The notes under the pieces: model-generated
Seen by the model: only the letters and a program-made list of their open reading frames with translations
Told to the model about the DNA's origin: nothing
Databases searched by the model: none
In this document: in pieces, positions 16,652 to 24,424 of the stretch
How positions within the stretch are numbered: position 1 is the stretch's first letter
Layout of the letters: each line of letters starts with the position of its first letter
DNA from: JAOUEA01 sp038249195
GTDB taxonomy: Bacteria > Actinomycetota > UBA4738 > HRBIN12
DNA: 64,000 nt
Assembly: GCA_038249195.1 (NCBI GenBank)
Contig: JBBRWM010000009.1
Location: 1-64,000 of the forward strand
Reading direction: 5' to 3'
Program-made: the position numbers and the translations under genes

Positions 16652-17455
16652 GTGATCCCGCTGGATCGAGTCTTCGAAGAGGACGGCCCGAAGCAGGACA
16701 TCCCGCAACGACTGGAAACGCTGTACGGCGGAGGCCTGGGTTTCACTTCGTCTCGTCTGTACGCGAACTTCGTCTCGTCGCTGGATGGGGTCGTAGCGCT
16801 CGAGGGGATGGCGAACTCCAGCCAGGTGATCAGCGCCAAGAGCGAGGCCGATCGTTTCGTCATGGGACTGCTCCGTTCCTTCGCCGATGTCGTGCTGATC
16901 GGGGCGGGCACGCTGCGCGCGGCGCCGACGTCGCACTGGACCCCGGCATGGATCTACCCGGACGCCGCGGCCGAGTTCGCCGAACTCCGGAGGACACTTG
17001 GACGCACCGTCGAGCCCCAGCTTGCCGTGCTGACCGCAAGTGGCGATCTTGACCCTCAGCATCCTGCGTTGCAGGCCGGAGCTCTGGTCTTCACGACGAA
17101 CCTCGGCGCGGCGAAGTTGAAGGGTAGGGTCTCCGATCCCTTGAGGATCGTCGTGTTGGGAGACGCACGGACCGTCGACCTCCCCGACGTGATCGCCACC
17201 CTTCGGAGTGAGGATCATCAGGTGATCCTTACCGAAGGAGGCCCGACCCTGATCGGCGGCATCCTGAACGTGGGACTACTCGACGAGCTCTTCCTGACCT
17301 TGTCCCCGATACTCGCCGGCCGATCGGAAGCCAAGCGCCGACCCGGCTTCGTTGAGGGGACAGAACTCTTGCCTTCCCTATCGATCCTTGGAGACCTACG
17401 CAGCATCCGCAAGCACGGATCTCACCTGTTCCTGCGGTACGCCATGTCGAGGTGA
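16652..17455 (+). CDS. RibD C-terminal / dihydrofolate reductase-like oxidoreductase
   Basis: A 267-residue protein with the RibD_C (DHFR-like) fold: NFVSSLDGVVALEG near residue 40, the nucleotide-binding VVLIGAGTLRAAP near 84, ILTEGGPTLIGGIL near 190, and LSPILAGR. Free-standing members reduce pyrimidine or pterin intermediates with NADPH. The start is GTG 16652 with AGGAGGGG before it. Placement directly after folE suggests it reduces a pterin, perhaps acting as a non-classical dihydrofolate or dihydropterin reductase; that is inference. No deaminase domain is present. Confidence 0.85.
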   Translation: MIPLDRVFEEDGPKQDIPQRLETLYGGGLGFTSSRLYANFVSSLDGVVALEGMANSSQVISAKSEADRFVMGLLRSFADVVLIGAGTLRAAPTSHWTPAWIYPDAAAEFAELRRTLGRTVEPQLAVLTASGDLDPQHPALQAGALVFTTNLGAAKLKGRVSDPLRIVVLGDARTVDLPDVIATLRSEDHQVILTEGGPTLIGGILNVGLLDELFLTLSPILAGRSEAKRRPGFVEGTELLPSLSILGDLRSIRKHGSHLFLRYAMSR

Positions 17456-17511
17456 GTCTCCTCGAGGAGCATCACTCTCAGTCGGGTCGCCTGGACGTAC
17501 CGCCCGTCGCG

Positions 17512-18582
17512 TCAATCCCCGGTATCGTTCGTGCCCCGAGGCTCGTCGAGGTCCCCTGCTGCAACCAGGCCATCGAGCAGCAGGTGGAAATAGATCATCC
17601 CGGCGTAGGGGTCCCAGCGGGAAACGGCCTTGCCCACAGCCTGGTAGTCGAGCGATGGCTCGAGGTCGAGCCACCGTGCCAGGTTGTTGCGTGCGCCGAC
17701 GTCGTCGCCGGGGAAGATGTGGAGGCGTCCGAGGCCACGCAGGAGCACGTACTCTGCACTCCACCGGCCGATGCCGCGAAGGGCTGTCAACGTTGAGACG
17801 GCCTCGTCGTCGCCAAAGCCCGCGAGGTTGTCGAGGTCGAGGCTTCCTCCCGCGACCGCCCGAGACGCCTCGATGATGGTCGATGCCTTGCGGAGGCTGA
17901 AGCCCAGCGTACGCAGGGATGCCGGCTCGAGGCGGGCGAGGTCATCAGGGCCGGGGAAGGCGTGAACCCGGGTCCCGTCCTTCGAAAGGATCGCCGCTCC
18001 ATGAGCGTCGGCCAGGCGGTTGAGGAGGCTCAGCCCGGCTTCGAGCGACAGCTGCTGGCAGGCCACGGCATTGACCAGGCCCTCGAAGACGCTCGGGAAG
18101 CGAGGTGGCTTCAGGCCTCGGAACCTGGCAACGAGCTCCTCGATCAGGCGGTCCGCGGAGGCCATCCGGTAGAAGCCCATCAGGTCGATCCCCAGACCGA
18201 GCAGGCGCTCGATGCTCGTTCTCAGACGCTCCTCGGCCGGCCGTCGGAGGCGATCGCCCGTGAGGACGACCCTCAGGGAGGGGGTGTTCACCTCGCTTGC
18301 CTGGGTGATGGAGACCCCGACGGGCCCGTCTGGGAGCGCGTGGACGCGTCGGTACGTGGTCTCGTCCCAGCGGTCGACCGCATTCCCAGGGCGCCTCCGC
18401 AACGCCCAAGCGGTGAGGTCGAGCCGGAAGGGCTCCTCAGGCTCCATCCTGAACGAGCGGCGGTGCAGAGGCATCGCTCCGCCATCCTTCGGTGCGCCGC
18501 CCTCTTTCTCCCAGCGCTCCTCAGCCGAACTGAGGTCGTGGGCCCGCCCTCGGTCTGAGCGACGCGGCAACCGCGTGATCAT
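17512..18582 (-). CDS. AlkA-like DNA-3-methyladenine glycosylase (HhH-GPD)
   Basis: A 356-residue base-excision repair enzyme. The HhH-GPD core is at the C-terminus: LRGIGRWSAEYVLLRGLG followed by the catalytic aspartate in FPGDDVGARNN. Upstream are NAVACQQLSLEAG and LGFSLRKASTI, typical of the AlkA group. It removes alkylated bases such as 3-methyladenine. ATG 18582 overlaps the DUF488 stop (ATGA), which suggests coupling. The first 36 residues are poorly conserved, and an internal ATG at 18474 behind GGCGGAG is a credible alternative. No Ada domain is fused. Confidence 0.88.
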   Translation of the reverse strand: MITRLPRRSDRGRAHDLSSAEERWEKEGGAPKDGGAMPLHRRSFRMEPEEPFRLDLTAWALRRRPGNAVDRWDETTYRRVHALPDGPVGVSITQASEVNTPSLRVVLTGDRLRRPAEERLRTSIERLLGLGIDLMGFYRMASADRLIEELVARFRGLKPPRFPSVFEGLVNAVACQQLSLEAGLSLLNRLADAHGAAILSKDGTRVHAFPGPDDLARLEPASLRTLGFSLRKASTIIEASRAVAGGSLDLDNLAGFGDDEAVSTLTALRGIGRWSAEYVLLRGLGRLHIFPGDDVGARNNLARWLDLEPSLDYQAVGKAVSRWDPYAGMIYFHLLLDGLVAAGDLDEPRGTNDTGD

Positions 18583-18947
18583 CCGGAGGCGCCCTCCCTA
18601 GGCAACCCGCGGCGCAGGACTTCGGCGAGGACGACGGCGTCGTTGTTCTCGGTATCCCGGGCGGAGTACACGAGGGTCAATGTGTCGCGCGCGCGCCGCC
18701 GGAGTTCGGTGAGCTTCACGCGGTGCAGGCGAAGCTCCTCGACATAGCGGCTACGGAACTCCTCGAAGCGATCGGGATCGTGACCGAACCATTCCCGAAG
18801 CTCCGTACTCGGGGCTAGATCCCGCTCCCACGCATCGAGTTCGGCTCGCTCGTGAGACACGCCGCGCGGCCAAAGCCGGTCGATCAGGACGCGGTAGCCG
18901 TCCGAAGGTGCTGCCGGCTCGTAGACGCGCTTCTTACGGACGTCCAC
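18579..18947 (-). CDS. DUF488 family protein
   Basis: A 122-residue protein of the DUF488 family, opening MDVRKKRVYEPAAPSDGYRV, then LIDRLWPRGVSHERAELDAW and WFGHDPDRFEEFRSRY, ending with DTLTLVYSARDTENNDAVVL. The family is widespread and of unknown biochemical function. Its stop overlaps the AlkA-like start by 4 bp, so a link to DNA repair or stress is suggested by position only. A broken copy of its first 16 codons lies at 20429-20530. Confidence 0.85.
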   Translation of the reverse strand: MDVRKKRVYEPAAPSDGYRVLIDRLWPRGVSHERAELDAWERDLAPSTELREWFGHDPDRFEEFRSRYVEELRLHRVKLTELRRRARDTLTLVYSARDTENNDAVVLAEVLRRGLPREGASG

Positions 18948-19318
18948 TCCGATCCCTCCTCTATCACCGTATCTGTTCGTCTATGCCCGACTCGTCGGCG
19001 CCGTGTTCCGGGACGGTCGAAATCGGTGAAGAGCTGATCCACGGGTCCGCCCTCGACGGTGAGTTGCTGGTCGTTCGGCTAGCTGTCGCGAGGCCGGGTA
19101 TCGCATCGACGTCGAGGCGACGCTCAGCACAGGCAAGTCCACTGAGCAACTCTGGTCTCTGCGGTGCCCGATGTCACACGACCCAGCTTATCGCTCACTC
19201 TCGTGTCGGATCTCGTGAGTCATTGCTGAGGACCTTCCGGAGGTGGCCCCAGCGCCTTCCCGGCAGCGCGTTCGGGGAGCAGCACTTGGCGCCGTCCTCA
19301 TCGAGATCCTTCGCCGGG
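18948..19318. other. Intergenic region with no recognised gene
   Basis: About 370 bp between the DUF488 gene and the end of transaldolase on the same strand. Short frames on both strands lack ribosome sites and motifs. I see no terminator with a T-tract and no repeat. It may hold the promoter for DUF488-AlkA and the 3' end of the transaldolase transcript. Confidence 0.5.
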
Positions 19319-20401
19319 TCAGCCCGCCGCGGCCAACGTCTGAGCCTTCGTTTCGATGCAGCCCAATAGGTTCCTCCAAGACGCGTCGAAGGCCTCGGCC
19401 CCCTCACGTTGTAGCTGATGCGCGAGCGCGACGCGATCGAAGCCCGCATCAGCGAACGCCCGCGCAAGGTGCTCGGCATCGCCACCGTCTGGGGCCATCA
19501 ACCTGCCCACCTTCCCGTGTTCTGCGAACGACACGAGGGTCGCGTCGGGAACCGTGTTGATGGTCAGTGGAGCGGCCAGGGCCTCCACGTAGAGCGTGTT
19601 CGGTACATCGGGATCCTTGGTGCTGGTGCTGGCCCAGAGCAAGCGCTGCGTCCGAGCCCCCTCGTTCTCCAAGCGTTGCCAGCGAGGGGAGTCCAGCAAC
19701 TCGCGGTAGGCCCGATATGCAAGCATGGCCTCGGTGATGCCTAGTCGGTTCCGAAGTTCGGCGGGCACATCATCGGCGATCGCCCTGTCCCATCGACTAA
19801 CGAACACCGAGGCGACCGAGGCGACATCTGGATCCAGCCCCGCCTCCACACGCCGCTCGATGCCGCGCATGAACGCCTCGGCAGCACGCAGGTACTGTTC
19901 CCACGAGAAGAGCAACGTGACGTTGATCGGTACGCCGGCGTAGATGCTCTCCTCGATCGCCGGAGCGCCCTCTTCGTTCCCCGGGATCTTGATGAAGATG
20001 TTGTCGCGCCCGGATCGTGCGTGCAGGGCCTTTGCGCTCTCGATCGCGCCTTCGGTGTTGTAGGCCAACAGGGGCGAGAGCTCGAGCGACGCCCAACCGT
20101 CCACGCCGCTGGTTCGGCCATGGACCTGATTGAAGAGGTCAGCGGCGCGCTGGAGATCTGCGATCGCCAGCTCGTAGAACAGCTCTTCCCCGCTGATGCC
20201 TCGGGCGGACGACCGGATCTGATCGTCGTAGGCGTCGCTTCCCTCGATGGCCTTGTCGAAGATCGAAGGGTTGGATGTGAGACCGGTGATCGAGTAGTCG
20301 CGCACGTAGGTCGCGAGCGTCCCGTCGTTCAAGATCCCCCTCGTGATGTTGTCCAGCCACAGGCTCTGGCCCGCATCATGCAGATACTGGGTGGGTTTCA
20401 T
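19319..20401 (-). CDS. tal: Transaldolase
   Basis: A 360-residue transaldolase of the longer bacterial/actinobacterial type; it moves a dihydroxyacetone unit between sugar phosphates in the pentose phosphate pathway. The opening SLWLDNITRGILNDGTL, the SITGLTSNPSIF block, the Schiff-base lysine in NIFIKIPGNEEGAPAI, and INVTLLFSWEQY are all present. The usual partners (tkt, zwf, pgi) are not adjacent, which is unusual for actinobacteria and suggests an extra or relocated copy. It lies between a complete and a broken DUF488 gene. Confidence 0.95.
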   Translation of the reverse strand: MKPTQYLHDAGQSLWLDNITRGILNDGTLATYVRDYSITGLTSNPSIFDKAIEGSDAYDDQIRSSARGISGEELFYELAIADLQRAADLFNQVHGRTSGVDGWASLELSPLLAYNTEGAIESAKALHARSGRDNIFIKIPGNEEGAPAIEESIYAGVPINVTLLFSWEQYLRAAEAFMRGIERRVEAGLDPDVASVASVFVSRWDRAIADDVPAELRNRLGITEAMLAYRAYRELLDSPRWQRLENEGARTQRLLWASTSTKDPDVPNTLYVEALAAPLTINTVPDATLVSFAEHGKVGRLMAPDGGDAEHLARAFADAGFDRVALAHQLQREGAEAFDASWRNLLGCIETKAQTLAAAG

Positions 20402-20428
20402 CGTTCCTCCCTGTTCCTCGAGGTAGCG

Positions 20429-20530
20429 TCAGAAGTGGTGGACTCTCAAGGTGAACTTCCTGATGTGGAGATCCTCGTGACCTTCGTCGGCCGACGCCGG
20501 CTCGTACGCACGTTTCCGGAGGACGTCCAT
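20429..20530 (-). pseudogene. Truncated DUF488 5' fragment
   Basis: A 33-codon frame on the minus strand starts MDVLRKRAYEPAS and ends after HIRKFTLRVHHF. Its first 13 residues match the intact DUF488 protein at 18579-18947 (MDVRKKRVYEPAA) closely, then similarity stops. This looks like the 5' stump of a second DUF488 gene lost by deletion upstream of transaldolase. Such a short match could be chance, but start, reading frame and order of residues all agree. Confidence 0.55.
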
Positions 20531-20635
20531 GCCGCTATCTTGCCCCACCCCTGCCACAAGGGTGGTTTTCGTCCTCAGTCCTGAACGCCGATCCGGTAGG
20601 TGCGTACGTCCGGACGAGACCGGTTCGCCCCGGCC

Positions 20636-22438
20636 TCAGTGGCAGGCGGCGCTTCCGGTATCCGTGAAACTGCCGGAGCCGTCCTTCAGGAACTGCCAGT
20701 CGTAGCTCCCCGGATGCAACGTCAGCTTCAGCACACCGAACGTCGCATCCGAGGCCGTCACGCTGTTCGGCGCGCGAGCGGATGAGGGCGCGGTCTTCAT
20801 GAGGCTCTTGCCGCCCACCCCGACGACCCATTGGACCATGCCCGCGGGGTCGTAGTTCCCCGAGGCATCCTGGGGCGCGAACCGCTCGTAGAAGTGGGAG
20901 TCGCCCCCCAGGATCATCTCGACGCCCGCCGGCACCAGATCGTCCCAGAAGGGTTTCATCGCGCCGGTGACCTGAGATCCCTTCGCCTTGGAACGGAAGC
21001 GCGGCTTATGCAGCATCGCGATCGTGCACCCCGCGGGGTGCGCGGCGAGGTCCTGTTCGAGCCAGTCGTTCTGCGGGGATCCCTCCTTGCATCCGCCCGG
21101 AACGTCGGAGCATTCGGAGTTGAGGGCGATGAAGTGCCAACCAGCGAAGTCCCAGCTGTGGTAGCCGTAAGGATCCGGACCGCCCCGCGCCCCCCAATAG
21201 GCGAAGTAGCCGTCGGGGCCCGCGGCACCGCAATCGGTGCCCTCGGTGTCGTAATCCTCGTCGGACAGGATGGAGTGGGTGATGTCCTTGTATTGCCCCC
21301 AGGTCGGATCGTAGGCCTGCTGACGAGCGGCGAGACCACCGCAGCTGTACTGCGTGTCGCCGAGGGCGAGGACCTGATCGGCGCCGCTCAAGAGCTGCGC
21401 CGTGTACTTCTGCCTGCAACCCTTGGCCGTCCCGTCGCCGCCCGCGTAGTTCGCGTCCGTCGGATCGCACGCGATGTCCCCGGCCGCCATCACCACGTTC
21501 CCACCGCCGCCGTTCTCGGCCGGGGTGTGGACGCTCACGGGCGCCGATGGCCCCGAGGAACCGGCGCCGTTCGTGGCCGCCACCGTGTAGCTGTACGTGC
21601 TCGCCGGCTGGACCGAGGTGTCCGAGTAGCTGGTGGAAGCGGGGGTGGCGAGCATGAGGCCGTCGCGAGCGACCACGTAGCCCGTCGCGCCCGCCGAGGC
21701 GTTCCAGGTCAGGTCGACCCGGTGCGACGAGGGCGCCGAGCCGCTCAGACCGGTCGGCGTGGGCGGCGGCGACCCGCCTCCCCCGCCGCCCGACGGGGTC
21801 GTCGAGATCACCGCGTCGTCGAATACCACGTCCATCGCCGTCGATCCGGCGTTGTTCCGTCCGAGGACGACGCGTCCGACCGGATCGGACCCGAAGTCCT
21901 GGGCGCCGCTGATGTCGTTCACCCTCGCGCCGTTCGCCCACACCTCCCCGAGGCCGGACGCGCCGTTCACGAGGACGTGAAGCTGCAACTCGACGAACGC
22001 GCCCGGCGTAAGCTCGAGTGAGCTGACGAGCGTCGTTCCGCGGTGGACGTTCTTCAACACGAGCTTGTTCTTGGCGTTGACGTTGATGGAGGCCATCACC
22101 TTGCCGGCGGCGGCCCGCATCCGGAGCAACGGCGTCGAGCCCGAGTGGCTCACGACATCGACGAACGCGCTGGCGTAGAGGTCGGACTCCGCCTGGGCAA
22201 GGACATCCGTGACGTGCGCGGACCCCGACGTGACGCTGGCGCGTCCGGCCCACGCGCCGCTGTGAACGATCGCCTGTTCCGCGCCAAAGTTCGCGCTCGT
22301 GGTCCATCGCGAGAGGGTCCCGGACTCGAACCCGTCGGAAAGGAGTTCGGCGGCGGACCCGGGGCCCATCGGGAGGAGCACACCGGCGACGATGGCCGAT
22401 GCGAGGACCAAGCTCCGATAGCGCCGTCGTCCCGGCAC
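20636..22438 (-). CDS. Secreted modular metallophosphoesterase with lectin-like and FN3 domains
   Basis: A 600-residue exported protein. After a basic start and a hydrophobic signal (LVLASAIVAGVLL) come a beta-rich LamG/concanavalin-like domain (about residues 40-220, with DGFESGTLSRW), a Gly/Pro linker, one fibronectin III domain (LTWNASAGATGYVV) and a calcineurin-like phosphatase domain from about 330. Metal-site motifs are VMAAGDIACD, ALGDTQYSCGG, AMLHKPRF and LGGDSHFYERF. The start is GTG 22438, with GGGAGG 5 nt upstream. Purple-acid-phosphatase-like relatives scavenge phosphate outside the cell. It shares an unusual operator with the neighbouring hydrolase gene. Confidence 0.85.
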   Translation of the reverse strand: MPGRRRYRSLVLASAIVAGVLLPMGPGSAAELLSDGFESGTLSRWTTSANFGAEQAIVHSGAWAGRASVTSGSAHVTDVLAQAESDLYASAFVDVVSHSGSTPLLRMRAAAGKVMASINVNAKNKLVLKNVHRGTTLVSSLELTPGAFVELQLHVLVNGASGLGEVWANGARVNDISGAQDFGSDPVGRVVLGRNNAGSTAMDVVFDDAVISTTPSGGGGGGSPPPTPTGLSGSAPSSHRVDLTWNASAGATGYVVARDGLMLATPASTSYSDTSVQPASTYSYTVAATNGAGSSGPSAPVSVHTPAENGGGGNVVMAAGDIACDPTDANYAGGDGTAKGCRQKYTAQLLSGADQVLALGDTQYSCGGLAARQQAYDPTWGQYKDITHSILSDEDYDTEGTDCGAAGPDGYFAYWGARGGPDPYGYHSWDFAGWHFIALNSECSDVPGGCKEGSPQNDWLEQDLAAHPAGCTIAMLHKPRFRSKAKGSQVTGAMKPFWDDLVPAGVEMILGGDSHFYERFAPQDASGNYDPAGMVQWVVGVGGKSLMKTAPSSARAPNSVTASDATFGVLKLTLHPGSYDWQFLKDGSGSFTDTGSAACH

Positions 22439-22495
22439 GTGCGCCTCCCATCTGCCCGTCGCTACGCCCGAGTCGGGTCCGGGCGAGGTCACCGG

Positions 22496-22519
22496 CGATG
22501 CTACCGTCACCGGGCATCG
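22496..22519 (-). promoter_or_regulatory. Promoter with CGATGC-N12-GCATCG operator, phosphoesterase copy
   Basis: On the minus strand the sequence runs CGATGC-N12-GCATCG. It contains TAGCAT as a -10 box, about 18 bp after TTTACT. The same element, with an N11 centre and matching flanks, sits before the adjacent hydrolase gene at 23412-23434. The leader to GTG 22438 is about 55 nt. Confidence 0.6.
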
Positions 22520-22577
22520 GAAGTAAACCGAAGGCTGTAGGTCCAACGACGGGGCCCGCGGCCTCGATTTCCTGCTC

Positions 22578-23402
22578 TCAGGCCCCGGAGGCACGGGCGA
22601 GAAGATCGTGCAGGATCTCCTGACCTCGGTGGAACGGAAGGAAGTGCCCCTCTCCCGGCACCATGTGCAGGATCGCTCGCGGCATCGCCTCGGACAGCCG
22701 GGATGCCCACGATGGCGGAACCAGCTCGTCGTCGGCACCATGCCAAACGGCCACCGGACCGGTCACCTCCTCGGGCCGGAAGCCCCAGGGGCGGACCCAG
22801 GCCCGGTATTCCTCGACCATGCCTCCCGCAGGTCGCAGCGCGACGGCCATGGCCGTTGCGAGTCCCTCGGGAGGGTCGTCGCGGAGCAGGACGCGGGGGG
22901 CGCGCCGCGCGACGGTCCCCATGACCGCGAACGCGCATCGCGCCAGCGCGGGGCGGCGTTGGGACAGGCGCGTCAGCCGGCGGTCCGTCCGGTTCAGCTC
23001 CGCGAAGGTGGCGGGGTCCTCGAGCGGGAGCGCCCCAGCGACGACCGCGGTCCGCGTCACCCGGTCGCCGAGCGCGTACGAGCATGCCAGCGCGTACTGG
23101 CCCCCCATCGACCAGCCCATCACGGCGAATCGCGACAGCTCAAGCCGGTCGGCCAGTTCCCGCACGTCCTCCGCCCACGCCGACGTGGTGCGGCCCTCCT
23201 TCGGGTCGGAGGACGCGATCCCGGGTCGGTCCGGAGAGACGAGCCGCACGCCCGAACGCGCGGCGACGTCGTCGAGCGATGCGACGTCGAGGCGGCAGAC
23301 GAGACCCCCGTGACAGTTGATCACGGGGAAGGCACCCGGATCGCCATACTCGCTGTAGCCCAGGTATCGGCCGTCCGAGAGGCGGATGCGCGTGACGCTC
23401 AT
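22578..23402 (-). CDS. Alpha/beta hydrolase
   Basis: A 274-residue alpha/beta hydrolase without a signal peptide. The oxyanion region is VINCHGGLVCR, the nucleophile elbow is MGWSMGGQYALA (Ser near residue 97), the acid is probably in WHGADDELVPPSW, and the catalytic histidine is in EGHFLPFHRG. VSPDRPGIASSDPKEGR before the elbow is typical of esterase/epoxide-hydrolase-like members. The substrate cannot be told. ATG 23402 lies 11 nt after a TAGCAT box; an upstream in-frame ATG would fall inside the operator. Confidence 0.88.
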   Translation of the reverse strand: MSVTRIRLSDGRYLGYSEYGDPGAFPVINCHGGLVCRLDVASLDDVAARSGVRLVSPDRPGIASSDPKEGRTTSAWAEDVRELADRLELSRFAVMGWSMGGQYALACSYALGDRVTRTAVVAGALPLEDPATFAELNRTDRRLTRLSQRRPALARCAFAVMGTVARRAPRVLLRDDPPEGLATAMAVALRPAGGMVEEYRAWVRPWGFRPEEVTGPVAVWHGADDELVPPSWASRLSEAMPRAILHMVPGEGHFLPFHRGQEILHDLLARASGA

Positions 23403-23411
23403 GATTCGTGG

Positions 23412-23434
23412 CGATGCTACCGGCATGGGCATCG
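23412..23434 (-). promoter_or_regulatory. Promoter with CGATGC-N11-GCATCG operator, hydrolase copy
   Basis: A second copy of the inverted repeat at 22496-22519. Plus-strand flanks also match: GGCGATGCTACCG, a variable centre, GGGCATCGGA, then GTRAACCGARGC. The minus-strand -10 is TAGCAT, 17 bp after TTCACG. It lies directly before the hydrolase start. Confidence 0.6.
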
Positions 23435-23484
23435 GACGTGAACCGAGGCGGGAGTCAGACGACGGGGCCGGCGGCGGCGGCCAC

Positions 23485-23513
23485 TATGCTCGAGTGATAT
23501 GAGCGCCCGATGA
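23485..23513 (+). promoter_or_regulatory. -10 box and four-codon leader ORF before ABC ATPase
   Basis: TATGCT (23485-23490) is followed after 8 nt by ATG AGC GCC CGA TGA (23499-23513), a leaderless mini-frame (MSAR) whose stop overlaps the ATPase start codon ATG 23510 as ATGA. No ribosome site precedes 23510, so terminating ribosomes may re-initiate there. Confidence 0.4.
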
Positions 23514-24424
23514 CCGTTGCGATCGAGACCATCGGCTTGACCAAGACCTACGGCGCGACGCGCGCCGTCGCCGACCTCGACCTCGAGGTCGAGCGGGGAG
23601 AGGTCTTCGGCTTCCTGGGGCCCAATGGGGCGGGGAAGACCACGACGATCCGGATGCTCCTGGCACTTCAGCGGCCGACCGCCGGACGCGCGAGGATCCT
23701 CGGTCTCGACCCCATCGGCCACGATGTCGAGATCCACCGTCGCGTCGGCTACCTCCCGGGCGACCTGGAGTTGTTCCCCCGCATGACCGGGCAACACCAC
23801 CTCGACCGGTTCGCGCGGGCCCGCGGCAACGTGGACGGCACGTTGGTCGCGGATCTGGTCGATCGGTTCCAGGTCGTGCTCGACAGACCGATCCGAGAGC
23901 TCTCGAAAGGGAACCGACAGAAGATCGGGTTGGTCATGGCGCTCATGCACGAGCCGGAGCTGCTGGTCCTCGACGAGCCCACGTCGGGCCTGGACCCCCT
24001 CATGCAGGACGCCTTCGAGGAGCTCGTCCGCGAGGCCGCCGCCGCCGGGAGGACGGTGTTCCTGTCCTCGCACGAACTTGACGAGGTCCAACGCCTCGCC
24101 CACAGAGTGGCGATCATCAGAGCGGGGAACCTCGTCGCGACGGACTCGGTCGAGGACCTCCGTCGCGGCACGCCGCTCAAGGTGGAGATCCGGTTCCGGG
24201 GTCCCGTCGATCCCGCCGCCTTCGCCTCGCTCGCCGGCGTGGTCGTTTCCGGGGCAGACGGTGAGAGCGTGTCGCTCGAGGTCACGGGAGAGATCGGGCC
24301 CGCGTTGGAGGCGATCGCGGCGCGCGACCCGGTCGATCTGGTTTCGCGACACGCCGACCTCGACGAGCTGTTCAAGGGCTACTATCGTGGGTCCGTCGGG
24401 CCGGAGGCGATCGATGCGCCTTGA
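23510..24424 (+). CDS. ABC transporter ATP-binding protein
   Basis: A 304-residue ABC-2-type exporter ATPase. Walker A is GPNGAGKTTTIR (residue 40), the signature is ELSKGNRQKIGL, and Walker B is LLVLDEPTSGLDP followed by the switch histidine in LSSHELDEV. LPGDLELFPRMTG replaces the usual Q-loop glutamine region. The C-terminal 80 residues form an extra domain of the kind seen in NatA/CcmA-like subunits. It overlaps the permease gene by 11 bp. Substrate unknown; drug or lipid export is a common family role. Confidence 0.93.
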   Translation: MTVAIETIGLTKTYGATRAVADLDLEVERGEVFGFLGPNGAGKTTTIRMLLALQRPTAGRARILGLDPIGHDVEIHRRVGYLPGDLELFPRMTGQHHLDRFARARGNVDGTLVADLVDRFQVVLDRPIRELSKGNRQKIGLVMALMHEPELLVLDEPTSGLDPLMQDAFEELVREAAAAGRTVFLSSHELDEVQRLAHRVAIIRAGNLVATDSVEDLRRGTPLKVEIRFRGPVDPAAFASLAGVVVSGADGESVSLEVTGEIGPALEAIAARDPVDLVSRHADLDELFKGYYRGSVGPEAIDAP

